Part shown: in pieces, positions 1 to 11,455 of the stretch | How positions within the stretch are numbered: position 1 is the stretch's first letter | Layout: each line of letters begins with the position of its first letter | Source of the DNA: Gyrodactylus bullatarudis | Lineage: Eukaryota; Platyhelminthes; Monogenea; Gyrodactylidea; Gyrodactylidae | Direction: 5' to 3' | Assembly (NCBI GenBank): GCA_012064415.1 | Contig: SSNU01000075.1 | Coordinates: 462,458 to 526,457 of the forward strand | Length of the DNA: 64,000 bases | Position numbers and translations under genes: made by a program | Notes under the pieces: model-generated | Told to the model about the DNA's origin: nothing | Databases searched by the model: none | Seen by the model: the letters and a program-made list of their open reading frames with translations, nothing else

Positions 1-285
1 TGATGAGATCAGTTAACTTTCTCCTTAAATGGTTACTGAAACCATCTCCTTTGAAATTAAATTTCATGAAGATTTTGGTCTTCTCAACCTCATCCGTGTT
101 TTCAACGAAATCTCTATCACCTGATAAGTTGATAAATTTGTCCACAAATTTATTAGGATGTAATTGTTTTCCATTAAACTCAATTTCTTTAGATATTTCC
201 TCTGGACTTGCTATTCTTCTTCCCTAGGCCAATTACTAAACCAACTTTATGTGAAATAGGACTAAAACTGGAAGATATTTACCAT
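1..285 (-). CDS. partial unidentified protein, N-terminal part
   Basis: The minus strand from 223 to the left edge is one open, codon-rich frame (about 74 codons) that starts right after an acceptor (ttggcctag). Upstream, an ATG at 285-283 is immediately followed by a GT donor (gtaaat), and the 59-nt intron joins it in phase 0, so the predicted protein starts MGRRIASPEEISKEIE. A start-codon-only first exon is unusual but the phases agree. The product is hydrophilic, rich in Lys, Asp and Glu, with no membrane segment in the visible part. I do not recognise the family. The gene continues beyond the window. The plus-strand frame over the same bases (3-227) is a shadow. Confidence 0.4.
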
Positions 286-556
286 TGTCTGTCTTTCTCT
301 TTGTTTGAAATGTTTCTTTGAATTGATCTTTGATCAATTTAAGGGGTTTTTTTAATTTTAAAGCAGCATAAATGATCGTAAAATAGGAAGTAGGCATTCA
401 CAAGACACTAGACTGTTTCCTAAAATCTCAACGACCTTATTTAGTGATGATCCTGAAAAATAAAGTGTGATCCTTTTCACACCTTGAAATCATGAGAAAT
501 CATCAAAAATCGAATTTGAGGTGATAAAAAGGTTTATTTTTATTCAAATTTTTTAG

Positions 557-893
557 ACTCTACTATGCCCCGAAGAAATTGGAGAGAATTCAAGGAAGAC
601 GCCATCAATATCGACTTCTCTACGTTCCATCAAAATCTGCAAATAAACTAATTTCTGAGACAACTAGCCAACTGAAGAATGCCTTTAATTCTCCAGCTTC
701 TTCTCTATCGCCAGGTCATTCACAAAATGAAAAGGTTAGCTTTAACAACTTCCTCAGTAATCAAGCCTATTCAAATGCCGCTTCGACAACAAGGACTCTT
801 CCTGGCGATCAAAAAAACTGCAATCAAAATCCGGAATTCGATCAAATGTCAAATCATTCCCAGTTTAATAGGTCAAAGGTTAAATGGTACTAA
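557..893 (+). CDS. ETS-like transcription factor, last exon (partial)
   Basis: An open frame begins one base after a good acceptor (aaattttttag, ending at 556) and runs 112 codons to a stop at 891-893. Its first 25 residues contain YYAPKKLERIQGRRHQYRL. The spacing from the paired Tyr to Gly-Arg-Arg and then Tyr-Arg fits the C-terminal third of an ETS DNA-binding domain (recognition-helix end, then the last beta strands). The rest is Ser/Asn/Gln-rich and disordered, as expected after an ETS domain. The first two thirds of the domain must lie in exons left of the window, which would put the minus-strand gene at 1-285 inside an intron of this gene. An isolated exon or pseudogene is the alternative. 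Family call inferred from one motif. Confidence 0.42.
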
Positions 894-2323
894 CCATCTT
901 TTTCTTCTTTTATGAGAAATCTAACCAGTCGAATTTAACTAGCCCAAAATCACATCCCCATTCCTTTAGTTTTGAACCCAAATTATTGTATGAATAACTT
1001 GACATTTTTTTCTAAAGAAACATATATTTTTATTCAATTTCCTCTGGCTATTTTGAAGCCAATCCAGTTCCCTTCCCACGTCACTAATTTAAAAAAAATG
1101 AATTCCAAGAATAGAAAAAAATCAAATTTGCCGGTGTTTAATTTTAATTGAAATAAAATCTAATTCCTCGTTCCCCAAAACGTTACCATGCAAGCCTGAT
1201 AACCAAGATTTCACCAAGAAAAAAAAAAGATTTTTCCATCCAGAATTAATTAATTCCCCAATTCTCACACCTCTATTTGTTTATAAGTCTGCTTTTTATA
1301 CATCTGCTTATATGAGAATGGGGGCGGGGGCGGGGGGGGGGCGGTAAGAACCTGTTTTGCTTGCTTCTTGTTTATGTGCATTACATTCTCAAGCAGATAT
1401 CATTTGCATAGAATTACGAGAGAAAGATACCCATTGTAAAATCGATATATTTCAGTATACATATAAATTTATTATTTTGTTCTTTTCAAAAAACAAATAG
1501 ACATTATTTTTCTAAATTTATAGACTATACATCAAATTCCGCCTTTTGTTCACGAAACTAAAGAAAGAAACAGATTTGAAAACAATCCGAAACAAAACAA
1601 GGATTTTATTCAGTTCATTATAATGATACATACAATGTGTGTAATAGAATTATATTATATATTGTGCAACCCTTTTTCTAATACTAATATCTAACCATCA
1701 TCGAGTCTTTCTATAATTATAAATGCCATATTTTTTATTTTTCAATTACCAATATATATACCTATATCCTATCATTCGTACATTTTATTATCTACTTACT
1801 ATTACTAAGCTATTGTATTTTTCCGTTTATTTTTTGGTTTGAAATTATCCTCAAAATCATCGATTATTATTTAAAAAGAAAAAAACCCATAATTTTGTGA
1901 TTTATCATAAGAGGACTCTGATGGATTTGTAAATCATGAGACCTGCTAAACATTTACATCATTCACGACGACTATTAATTTACATTTAAAATTATTTGAA
2001 TTATTTACTTGTTTGTTGTATCATTATTAATTACTTGTAATTTTACCGAAAAATATATGAGAAAACATAAAAGTGCAAAAATTTATGATTATTTTAAGCG
2101 ATTAATTGCCCTTTTTGTTCTAAACCAGATTAAAGAGAAAAAATCCTCTCGCTGTTACTTAAAAGTAGTTTGTATATAATAAGTAAAAAACTGTCTATGG
2201 GAAAAACGAAATTTGAGTATGAATGATTTTCAAATTGAATTTGCGAAGCAGCGTAAAACTTGAACAACACCAAGATGGATTGGTTTTTATTTGTTTATTT
2301 ATTTAATTAATTGATATTTTTAA
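894..2323. other. intergenic, no gene seen
   Basis: No frame longer than about 60 codons and no recognisable element. The stretch is AT-rich except for one G-run at 1320-1344. It presumably holds the 3' end of the gene ending at 893 and the promoter of MITD1 copy A. No TATA box could be assigned with confidence. Confidence 0.6.
1320..1344 (+). repeat. G-run, potential G-quadruplex
   Basis: Twenty-two of 25 bases are G, in runs of 5, 5, 10 and 2 separated by single C bases, inside a region that is otherwise about 70 percent A+T. Three runs of five or more G with one-base loops (the ten-base run can supply two tetrad columns) satisfy the usual G-quadruplex pattern. No gene overlaps it. It is about 430 nt past the ETS-like stop and 980 nt before MITD1 copy A. 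Confidence 0.6.
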
Positions 2324-3184
2324 ATGGCACATTTTAGAACGAGTAAAAATAAATTATCAGAAAAAATCAGTCTATATGAAAAAGGAATTAACTTTATTAA
2401 TGAAGCCATCAGTTTTGAATCTAAAGGAAAGTATTTCCAGGCTATATTTGCTCTGGAAATGGGCTGTGATCTCTTAAAGATTAACGGACTCCAAATCAAG
2501 GGTAATGCTTGTAAGCTAATCTTTTCTATAGATGAAGAGGAAAAAGAGAAGCTAGAAAAATTTTTGAATATTTATTCAAACCAAATTACTCGCCTTGGAG
2601 AAATCGTGAAAGGTTTAATCAACGGTATGTCTATTGATGAATTAAATGATCGTTCAATTTCAAGAAAGACATTATCATGAACAGATTGAGATCAAGGAAG
2701 ACCAGACGGGATTCGGCTATAAAAGGATATTTGGAAAGTTTTTCACAGAATTCATAGCCTACAAAGTGACAGTTTACGATCCCTACATAATTCAAGCTTA
2801 TCAGTTGCAAAATTTCAGTCATTTCTGTGAACAGTTTGTTCAGCAATCTCACGTTCAAGTGATTGAACTCGTCACAAAGGAAGCAGAGGTAATTTCTATC
2901 TGATATAAATACAACTCTCTCAATAAAAGAATGTCCAAGAGCAAAAGAAAAATCTATCAAAAATCCTCCAGGATCTTCTCGAGTACGGAATAAGATTCAG
3001 TTGGCAATTCGATAATTCCCTTCATGATAGGATGGTCATATTCGACAATGGCTGGACATTGAAATTGGGCCGGGGCCTGGATTATTTCAAAAAGAGAGAA
3101 TGCAAATTTATCGGAGTTGGTGTTCATGATTACAATTTTCGCAAATGCCAAGCAACATTCATAGATATTTTCAGAGACACGTGA
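2324..3184 (+). CDS. MITD1: MIT domain-containing protein 1, copy A
   Basis: Three exons, 2324-2624, 2665-2888 and 2930-3184, give 259 aa (human MITD1 is 249). The introns are only 40 and 41 nt; phases 1 and 0 are consistent. Residues 15-95 are the three-helix MIT domain (GINFINEAISFESKGKYFQA). The rest is the MITD1 phospholipase-D-like C-terminal domain, with the signatures HEQIEIKED, VYDPYI, LHDRMVIFDNGW and KLGRGLDYFKK, ending in ATFIDIF. Known role of the family: binds ESCRT-III tails through the MIT domain and membranes through the C-terminal domain during abscission. A second copy lies at 17017-17865 on the same strand. A Ty3/gypsy remnant begins within about 120 nt of the stop. No frame damage, so it looks functional. 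Confidence 0.9.
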
Positions 3185-3299
3185 TCTCTCCACATCCGGT
3201 TCATTAATTTATTTGGTTTTAGTTTGGTTCTGTTCTAAAGTCAATCTGATGAAAATAAAAAAATTTATTTTTGGTCTGCAATACCTTCTGTTACAAGTT

Positions 3300-4568
3300 G
3301 TAACTTACAATCGTGAATCGCCATGTTCTTTATAAACCGGCGGTAGAAATTGACTAATCCGAGGAAAGACTTCTTCTTGTTATTATGAATTGGGAAGTTT
3401 TGGATCGATATTACTTTATCGTGAAAGGTTTCAAACCTTCACCACTCAATCGATGTCCCAGAAAATCTACACTCTCTTTTAAAAATCCACACTTGGTTCT
3501 CTTGACTCTAATGTTGAATTATGCTAGTCGCTTGAGCACCTGTTCAATCATCAGGATATTTTCATCTCGAGTATATGACGCAATAATAATGTCATCTACA
3601 TATGCTTGTAAATTGTCTAAACCTGATAAAGCAGTATCCATAACTCGTTGGAATGTGGCTCCAGCGTTCTTCAATCCAAAAGGAGTTCCTATGTACTCAA
3701 ACAGACCGAAACCTGTGTCTACAGCTGTCTTTTTTTGGTCTGATTCCTTAACTTTAACTTGATGGTAAGCCTTATTTGCGTCTAATTTTGAATAAAATTT
3801 TCTGTTCGCAAAATGCAGAGTAACGTAAATTTTGGATAGGGTAGTTATCTTTCACAGTTAAATCATTAACCGCCCTATAATCACCACAAACTCTCATCTT
3901 AGTGGCACCAACTGCTACCGTTAATGGTGACGAGCATTCGCTTTTAGAGCGTCTGACGACTCCTCTTTTCTCGAGTTCTTCGAACTCTTTCTTGATAACC
4001 TCTTGTTTTTCATGATTCAGTCTTCTAGACCTGATCTTCATTGGGTTACCGTTAGTCTCAGTGGCATGCTCGACGCCATTAATAAAGCTCAAATTCTCAA
4101 TATCGAAAACTTCCTTGTATCTATCCAGCATAGTTTCTAAAACAACTTGAGGATAATTCAAACTGCTAACATTGTATCTGGCTTCATTCCAGGATTGACA
4201 TGGAATATGCATTTGCTGTAAATTATCATAAATGGTATTATCTACAATATTAATGTTCCATTGAAATTTTCTCAAAAAATCAATACCAATGATATAAAAA
4301 CCAGAATTAGCAGGTGAAAACATATAAATATACTCTTTATTATTTAAAAATATAGAATTTAATATAGAAAACCAATCTCCATGGTTCCACCTCCTGGGTT
4401 ACCTACTGGCTCGCCGATGTGCTCGAGTTCTGACCCTGTATGGTAAATAGAACAATTAGCCCCCGTATCTATCAAATATGGTAATTTCTTCTTCTCGCAG
4501 ATCACTGCGAGTCGAGCGTTGTCTAAGCTTACAGTTTTCTCTACCTTATACAGCTCATATTGGCACAC
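3300..4568 (-). pseudogene. protease and reverse transcriptase remnants of the gypsy element
   Basis: Frame 4568-4359 contains the protease active-site motif LIDTGANCS. Frame 4323-3772 carries the linker and reverse transcriptase start, including CGDYRAVNDLTVKDNYPI. The palm continues in another frame on the same strand, with GTPFGLKNAGATFQRVMD and the catalytic box YVDDIIIAS near 3590, and is interrupted by a stop. A thumb-like motif (SFLGLVNFYRRF) lies near 3360. The breaks are a stop between protease and reverse transcriptase, a frameshift near 3800, and stops near 3520 and 3410. Non-functional. Confidence 0.8.
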
Positions 4569-5581
4569 TTAAGGTAATTTGCAGGACGTAGCTTCACTTC
4601 CGTGCTTATGGTGGGTATAACACAACAGGTATGACTCATTTCCCACACTTTCTCGGCGAATTCCCTCCTCTGCTTAACCATCAGAGCCGCTTTCGTTTTG
4701 GGCGGTGCCCGCTTCTTGCCTAGAGATGGAACTGATGGATTAGTTAGAGTAATGCTTGAGACTTGTTTTCTACTCTTAGTATTTGACAAAGTCTCATTCT
4801 TAATCTTAACTTGGAGTTTATTCTGGTTGGAATCCTCAACTCGGGTTTCCAACTTCTCTACTAACTCATTTAAATCTATTACTTGCTCAACAATTTCATT
4901 CTCGAGCAATAATGGAATAAACTCACCGCTTATGGCTGCTACTGATTTGGGTGTTTCCGAAAAAGGGGACCCATATGTCTCAGCCAACTTACACAACTCT
5001 TTGAGGCTGTTCGTTTCGATCTTGTCTAACAGACGGTCACTCACTGACGTTGGTAGCAATGCCAGGAATCTATACTTGTCCATTGTTTGATCACCTGGTG
5101 CGATTATCTCGTACAATCGGCTAAATGGCGTTAAGACAGATCGTATGTCTCGTCGGATACCTGCAATGATTTCCCTCGAGGTCTTCTGGCTAACTTTGAC
5201 CATTGCACTCAAAATCACACTAGCTGTTCTGCTTTCGTCGCACAAAGAGGTAACTTCATCACGGACCTGTTTGTCTGTAGTCATCACGGCACGTCTTATT
5301 ATGCGAGACTTCTCGCTTTCTTCATCGACCTTATTTGTCACGAAAAAATCTTCCATTAACGTGACCCAGAATTCCACCGCTTTCGGTGTATACTTAGGAA
5401 CTTCGCCACCGCCTGTCCTGGCGTGGTCACCATGTTGAGACCGTTTCGACATCTCTAACAACTCGTTGATGATTCGGTCTTTCATTTTTTTGGGTAGGAC
5501 ACTAGCGGCGTGAATTGCATCACCGTTGACTTTGGTGGGACCTGGGGGAGGAATTATATCATTAGTAAATTGCTCAGCCAT
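4541..5581 (-). CDS. Gag-like ORF of the Ty3/gypsy element
   Basis: Single open frame of 346 codons starting MAEQFTNDIIPPPGPTK. The central part has the helical capsid-like pattern of animal Ty3/gypsy Gag proteins, including VEFWVTLMEDFF and RFLALLPTSVSDRLLDKI, followed by a coiled region and a basic tail. No CCHC zinc knuckle is complete, although Cys residues cluster near the end. It overlaps the protease frame by 28 nt, as in many gypsy elements that use frameshifting. It is intact although the downstream pol is broken. Confidence 0.65.
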   Translation of the reverse strand: MAEQFTNDIIPPPGPTKVNGDAIHAASVLPKKMKDRIINELLEMSKRSQHGDHARTGGGEVPKYTPKAVEFWVTLMEDFFVTNKVDEESEKSRIIRRAVMTTDKQVRDEVTSLCDESRTASVILSAMVKVSQKTSREIIAGIRRDIRSVLTPFSRLYEIIAPGDQTMDKYRFLALLPTSVSDRLLDKIETNSLKELCKLAETYGSPFSETPKSVAAISGEFIPLLLENEIVEQVIDLNELVEKLETRVEDSNQNKLQVKIKNETLSNTKSRKQVSSITLTNPSVPSLGKKRAPPKTKAALMVKQRREFAEKVWEMSHTCCVIPTISTEVKLRPANYLKCANMSCIR

Positions 5582-5810
5582 GATGTCGTTTCAAAATCAA
5601 AAAGACTGCCAAATGCTTCGGCGTGTTTTTAAACAATTTGAATATAATTATATTACATTCATTACTTTTATTCATTAATTTCACTAAGATCAATACACAC
5701 CCAATCAAAAGAAATTGTAATCTTACTTTTGAAGATTTCATTGCTTATCAGAAAGAGCATTTTTTCTGATACTATTTCTGAGATACTATTTTTTATTTGG
5801 TACCAGTAAT

Positions 5811-6157
5811 TAGCGTATTCACAAACCATAAGATAGACAAAAGATTGAATTCAAGTCATGAATAAAAATTCTCTGGAACTTTAAGGGTTAAACAACGTAT
5901 AAATAGGTTGTCAAAAAAACTATCATTAAATTTTTTCTTTGAATTAGTAGAGCACGTATGATCGAGTTGGGATTAACTTTTTCTGAGGATTAAATGAACC
6001 CTGTATTTATGGTCGACTAGACACATGTTTTGTCACACAAAGAATGTTTTTTTTTCATGGTTCCTTTTTGAAAATATAACACAGATAAATTTTTACTAAC
6101 CAAGCATAAGAATGCCATTCAATCTTTTGTCTATCTGATAGTTTGTGAATACGCTGA
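5811..6157. mobile_element. hAT-like MITE
   Basis: Imperfect terminal inverted repeats of about 41 bp at 5811-5852 and 6116-6157 (left TAGCGTATTCACAAAC, right complement CAGCGTATTCACAAAC) enclose about 260 bp of non-coding DNA. The ends fit the YARNG rule of hAT transposons and resemble the classical hAT terminus. No clear 8-bp target duplication, so the copy is old or the ends are misplaced by a few bases. Confidence 0.5.
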
Positions 6158-6326
6158 TAACGAATCAACAGATGCTTATTTCAGGAGTTATCGATCAAAA
6201 ATTAGGTCATTTTTTGATCCAAATACAGGCTTTCATGAAAGCTTTAGCAGGAAGAGTTCTGTCAATTGCATATTTGAATTCTACGAGTATGATTACTCAA
6301 TAAAGTCTATCTATAACTTTTCAAAA

Positions 6327-6530
6327 AAAAACGTTTCAAACAAAAATTAAATTTTCGGAAAAAATAAACTTTCTTCTAATTAGTGTAACACTATAGTTTG
6401 ACGAACGATAAAGCCAAGATTTTTGTGCAGAAGATTAATAGATTTTCTATCGAATGAGTGTTAAACAAAGTATTTTCTTAGGCTTGTGTATATAATGTAT
6501 AATAATAAGTTGCTTAAAATATTTTCAAAC
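6327..6530 (+). repeat. dispersed repeat, copy 1
   Basis: This roughly 200-bp stretch recurs in diverged form at 30855-31060. Shared blocks are AGCCAAGATTTTTG, ATTTTCTATCGAATG and AAACAAAGTATTTTCT in the same order and spacing. A weaker inverted copy seems to lie near 7090-7290. No coding content. Probably part of a non-autonomous element. Confidence 0.5.
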
Positions 6531-7329
6531 AAACTCGAAATTATTTCCCTTCATTATTGCCAGTTCCGAATTTCCAACTTTTTACAGCAGAAGTAGGAAA
6601 TTTGGTGCTTTAACTCATAAGGTTAAACTGGCCTATTAGTTTCTCAACACCTTCGTAAGAACTTCAAATGATTGCCAAAGACAATAAAACTCTAAGAAAG
6701 ACTCCAAGTGTGAAATAAAAATTTTATTTACGAAAATCTCCATCTCCATATATAAGAAGAAAAACTAACATTGATAATATACCAATTTTAATCGTAGATT
6801 TTATTGGTACAGTCTAAATTTTATTACATTTACTCGTTTAGATAAATTTAATAAAAATACATTGATGGTTGGAGTCATACATGTCAGCACTTCGATAATC
6901 CAGATAAAATCATAAATTTCAATGATACAAAAGCCCGAGTAGGAAACACTCAGAGATGCTAGTATAAAAATATAATTTTGGAGACTTGAGTAATAAAACT
7001 ATTTAAGACATAATAAATATTGAAAATCGTATTTTATCCCTTCATGTCCCATTGTCCCACCAGTGGAACACAACTCTTTCTTGATCAATAATTTTAACTA
7101 AAAGATACCTAAAACACTTTGTTTACCCCTCACTAGAAAGGAAATTTATCAAGCTACAAAATTATGTATAATTCATAAAGATAGCTTTTCACTGATGCAC
7201 ACCATAGTTATTTGAAGAAGGGTAATTTTTTGTAAATTTTGTCAAATATTCAAAAAATATTTAGAACGTTTTTTTGAAAACCTATTTGCTGAGGTCTTAG
7301 AAAAAATAACTTTCTATCGTAAAACAATA

Positions 7330-10280
7330 GTCGTAGATTTCAAATATGCAATCACCTGCTCGATATCTCTTATAGTTTAGAAGATAACTGGTTTTAGAGC
7401 AAAAAAATGCCAATTTTAACCTCTATTATCTTTGAAATGATAAGTCGGCTTACAAAATGGAATTCAGATTCGGAATCAGCGTAGTTATTTTGGATAGGTA
7501 GCAAATTTTCTCATATGTGTGATTGAAAAAAATAATTTGGGACACGAAGGGTTATTTATTATTAAAAAATAAAAGTTGATTTTGTGAGCCTATGGGCGTT
7601 TAAACTAACCAACCAATTTTCATAAAATTTAAATCAATTATAGATTACTCCACGGACCATGTTCGTAGCGAAATAATTTTCTAGATTTGGTCTTAGTTGG
7701 GCCATAATCTAGATCAGAACCGAAAAAGTGACTGACCAATCAGATGGCTTCATTTTTAACACGTAAGCTTGTTTCTCATTGGTCCAATCTAAGCTTCAAT
7801 TTCTTCGTCTTCATACAAAAACAAAAGCTTTTTCGAATTAGGAAACACTGTGTAGCGGGTTCGGATCAGCTAGTTTAGAATTAAATGTTTAAAGTTGAGA
7901 AAAAATGTTCTTAATAGGCCAATCATATGAAGAATTGGCTGAATATCAGTTGATAGTCTCAGCAGTGATAGTTCTTCAATGCTAGAACAAACGATTTAAA
8001 ACTCTGTTAATTTTGAGAAATTTGTTATTGTATTGAAAGAGGCTTTTAAAAATTTAATTATAGTTAAATTATAACTGTTACTCGATTCTAGACTCATAAG
8101 GAAGGCTGGAGAACAAGCAAAAAATAAGTTATAAACGTTTTATTTCGCCGGGCCTCTTCAGACTTAATCCCGGACTGACATTTACATAATGTTACAATGC
8201 ATGTAACATTTTCTGCTCTTCCATTGGTTCGAAACTGCTCAGAGAGGGAGGGATGTGAATTTGCAATTCTGTTTCCAGGCGGTTTCACTTTCGTTTCTTC
8301 TCCATACTTGGGTCCCCTTTACATTCTAGGAGTTCATCCATCAGTAACTGGCCACTGTATCTTCTTCATTTTCGCTTAATTGGCTGATTAATTTTCCTCA
8401 CTTCTTTTGCACTAATTGCGGATTGACTAGAAGTTTGATCCTTTTACACTAATTAAGGGTTGGCTCATAATTTGATTACACTGGTGGTGATGAAAAAAAT
8501 TTTTTTTGCGATAAATTCTGATCTCAAATGTGGTTGAATTCTATAATTCTATTGAGAAATAAAAAAGTTATAGCATAAATTAACAAAATTGACATTTCCT
8601 ATGGGAAAATTATCCCTGATTAGCTTAATTAGGGATTAGCATTTGAGTAATTATTTGTTGGTATCATTAGAAAGAGCGCAAAATTCTGCGTTGAATGGTA
8701 CCTTTTGTGCCCGCAGATGTTATTTTTTAGCTGCTCAAAGTCATTTTTCACTAAAAAATTAGATAAATTTGGTGATATCTTTTCGTCATTCTCTCTCTCT
8801 AGACTGCAAATGCAAAATTTTATGAGCTTTCGATTGGTGCTATTTTCGACTTCTCGGATTGTTGACTTGTCACCAACTCTATACATTAGTTGCTAGGCTA
8901 GGGATCTGCTCTCTTGATTGCCGATTATTGGCTACAGCCAACTCTCTGAGGTTTCATTTTGATTTTCCCATTGAGTCGACGTGAATTTAGGAGGGGGTAG
9001 AACTGTAGGCTTGGGGATTCCTTCATTCTTATAATTATAATTTATTGAATTAGTTTATTTGGAAAATCTAAGTATTTGCTGACCAGTCAATTCTTAGATG
9101 AAATCAACTTTTGTTTACATAATTTAATCGATCACTCTGATAATTTACATCCAGCTAGTTTGTTTGAAACGAATAACTAAAGAATTATCGACTTTTTTAC
9201 TTGCAAGATTGTTCCAAGATTGAGACAAGTGATTGCCAAAATATAAACAAGCTTCTACAGTGATCAAAGAGTTTATGCTTTCACTCAAATTATTCATGTC
9301 CTTTCAACACAAGATATGTGATAATATCACAGTGATATTCAGCTCCCGGAGAACATGGAGGGTGTTCTCCTTAAATTTGTAGACGATCTAAAGTTCGTCC
9401 TTAAGGTGAAAAATTCCTTTGATATTATGAAAATAATGTTGGCTTTCATGAACTATTCCATTCCCCTTTTAAAATCGGATTTTTTTGTTAGAAATATAGA
9501 TCTGTATTGTAAAAAAATTATATGGATACATTTGCACAAAAGCGTATAATTTGATAAAATAAAAAAAAATACATAGGTAATGAATCTTGTTTCAGTTAAT
9601 AAATTTTAATTAACTTGACCAGGCTAGATATATCGAAACAATTCAAAGTAGATTTCTTTATTCTCTCTACCCTGAACTTAATTCATACAATGCTCGCATT
9701 TCGGCGTCTGGCCTCAATCCTTTATGGGTCCGTCGTTACGCTTTCATCATAAAAAAATTCTCTGATTCTTCGATCAGAATCGAAAGGTCTTACAATCTAA
9801 GAAATATTTCTTATGAAAATAACTACTTACTCTCTACCTAGATAATAAACTTATCGATTAATATGATCTAATTGTGACAACCTAAACTCGATAAAAAATC
9901 GACTACACCTACACTCTCCTATATCCTGATCTTCATTAAGTAGAATTAACCAGATGATTTTCAATCTAATTTTTCAGATCAACTGCCAACACTAATCCAA
10001 CTGCAATCAAAAAACTCATTCATGATTTATGTTTCTTCCTTGCCTTTAAACCAAAACAAGATCTACTATTTGCATTATATCCTATTATTATTATTCAATA
10101 TAGATTTTATTTCTGACAAAAAAAATCAATCACAATTTCTATCTTCTTAAAGATTCCCTTGAGTCCATGGAGTTCTATATTAATAGAGATGAATGTAAAC
10201 TATTACTCCCATGCGGTCTCCCTGCTACCCTCTTGGAATAACTTCTACTTCCTTGTCTTCTTAACTTCGGATCTTTGTTA
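7330..10280. other. gene-free DNA
   Basis: No convincing exon on either strand. The short frames at 8094-8379 and 8629-8896 occupy both strands over the same bases and look like chance. The frame at 9355-9549 includes FVDDL, which recalls a reverse transcriptase box, but nothing around it supports that. Presumed TE debris and spacer. Confidence 0.5.
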
Positions 10281-10282
10281 CA

Positions 10283-10620
10283 GTATATATGTTACCGTAC
10301 AAGTCGTGAATCAGGAAATATAAATGTTACAGTGAATCTGGAAACTAATGTTAGTCTTAGGACTCCCTGATAGTCTTAAGACTCCCTAGTTAGCAAGGAA
10401 ATCTGGAAACTTGGTTTCTAGAATCCCTACTCGAGTTATTCATAGTTACAGGGAATCTAGGAACTAAAGGAAGTCTTAAGAATCCCTAAATTTCTAGGGA
10501 ATCTGGAACAATAAGTATATATGTTACCGTTAATCTTGTTACTCTTGATATTCTTAAGACTACCTGATAGTCTTAAGACTAACGGCATAGCTTGATAAAC
10601 TTATTACCAGGTTTTAAGAT
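10283..10620 (+). repeat. sub-repeat cluster related to the foldback element at 12.1 kb
   Basis: The motif GAATCTGGAAAC and close variants occur here several times, alternating with AGTCTTAAGACTCCCT. The block AGTATATATGTTACCGT occurs twice as a direct repeat (10283 and 10516). The same sub-motifs build the arms of the inverted-repeat element at 12143-13057, so this looks like a single or rearranged arm of the same family. Confidence 0.5.
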
Positions 10621-11455
10621 TAACTAGCTATAAAATATAGTTTGTTGATCTTGATACTTGGTAATAAGTTTGGTTGACTGAATTAAATTTTTCAAACTGA
10701 TATCATTATACGGGTTCATAATCTTTTTGATTTCCATTAAATCTTTCACTTTGTTTATCGTTTAAACAATCCAATAGTGTAGGGTTCCTACTTGGAACTT
10801 CCTATACAATTGTAAGCGGCTAGTTTGTTAAACTTATAACCAAGGTTCAAAATAATAAGTTAGTAATCCAAAGCTTAATCTTAGTTTTAAAAAATATAAG
10901 ATTAGTTGAGAATTGTAGAAAAATCATTTATTGTTGCAAGATATATTTATATCAGGTGACCAATAATAGGCATGAAAACCAACAACCAATAGAATTTGAG
11001 TATTTTCCTAACCAATTTTTCCTCCACTTCTCACCAACTCTAAGGCTATGTGGTAACGATTTTTTATGCAACATGAATTTTATTCATTCCTTAAAATCAA
11101 ATTTATCATGAATTTTTTTCTCAATTTTTTAACCAACTATTTCCGATACTTGATTGGAATTTTACAATTTTGAATAAGTTTCAGTTTCAAATTAATTAAA
11201 ATGTCTATTACTTGTGACATAATAGAAGTAACGTTTTTACATCAACTTAGTTAGAGCGGAAAATTTCTCAATTCTTATTTTACTAGAATACTTTTCCACA
11301 TAAGGTATTGTTTTCTATTCGCATGTACTATTACCTATGTAATAAAAATATGAAAAATCAAACAGGAGCCTAAAAATCCTCAGAATAACTAAGTTCACTT
11401 GTAAGTAGTCAGATCATCTTTTTATTACAGGTATTAAGGATGAGGGGGGGGAGAT

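Larger units (their letters stand above)
3300..5581 (-). mobile_element. degenerate Ty3/gypsy-type retrotransposon, 3' truncated
   Basis: Read on the minus strand, the order is Gag-like ORF (5581-4541), aspartic protease, reverse transcriptase fingers/palm, then a thumb-like segment near 3370-3300, where homology stops. RNase H and integrase are absent. No LTR pair could be found by eye: the DNA upstream of 5581 and just after 3300 does not match. The pol part carries at least one frameshift (near 3800) and in-frame stops, so the copy is dead. GC content is higher than in the flanking DNA, consistent with a mobile origin. The truncated end stops about 120 nt from the MITD1 copy A stop codon. 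Confidence 0.85.

Noticed and set aside
3..227. Plus-strand 74-codon frame at the left edge
   Set aside because: Shadow of the minus-strand coding exon, whose codon pattern and splice sites are better.
9355..9549. Possible reverse transcriptase fragment (FVDDL)
   Set aside because: A single four-residue resemblance with no other conserved block around it.
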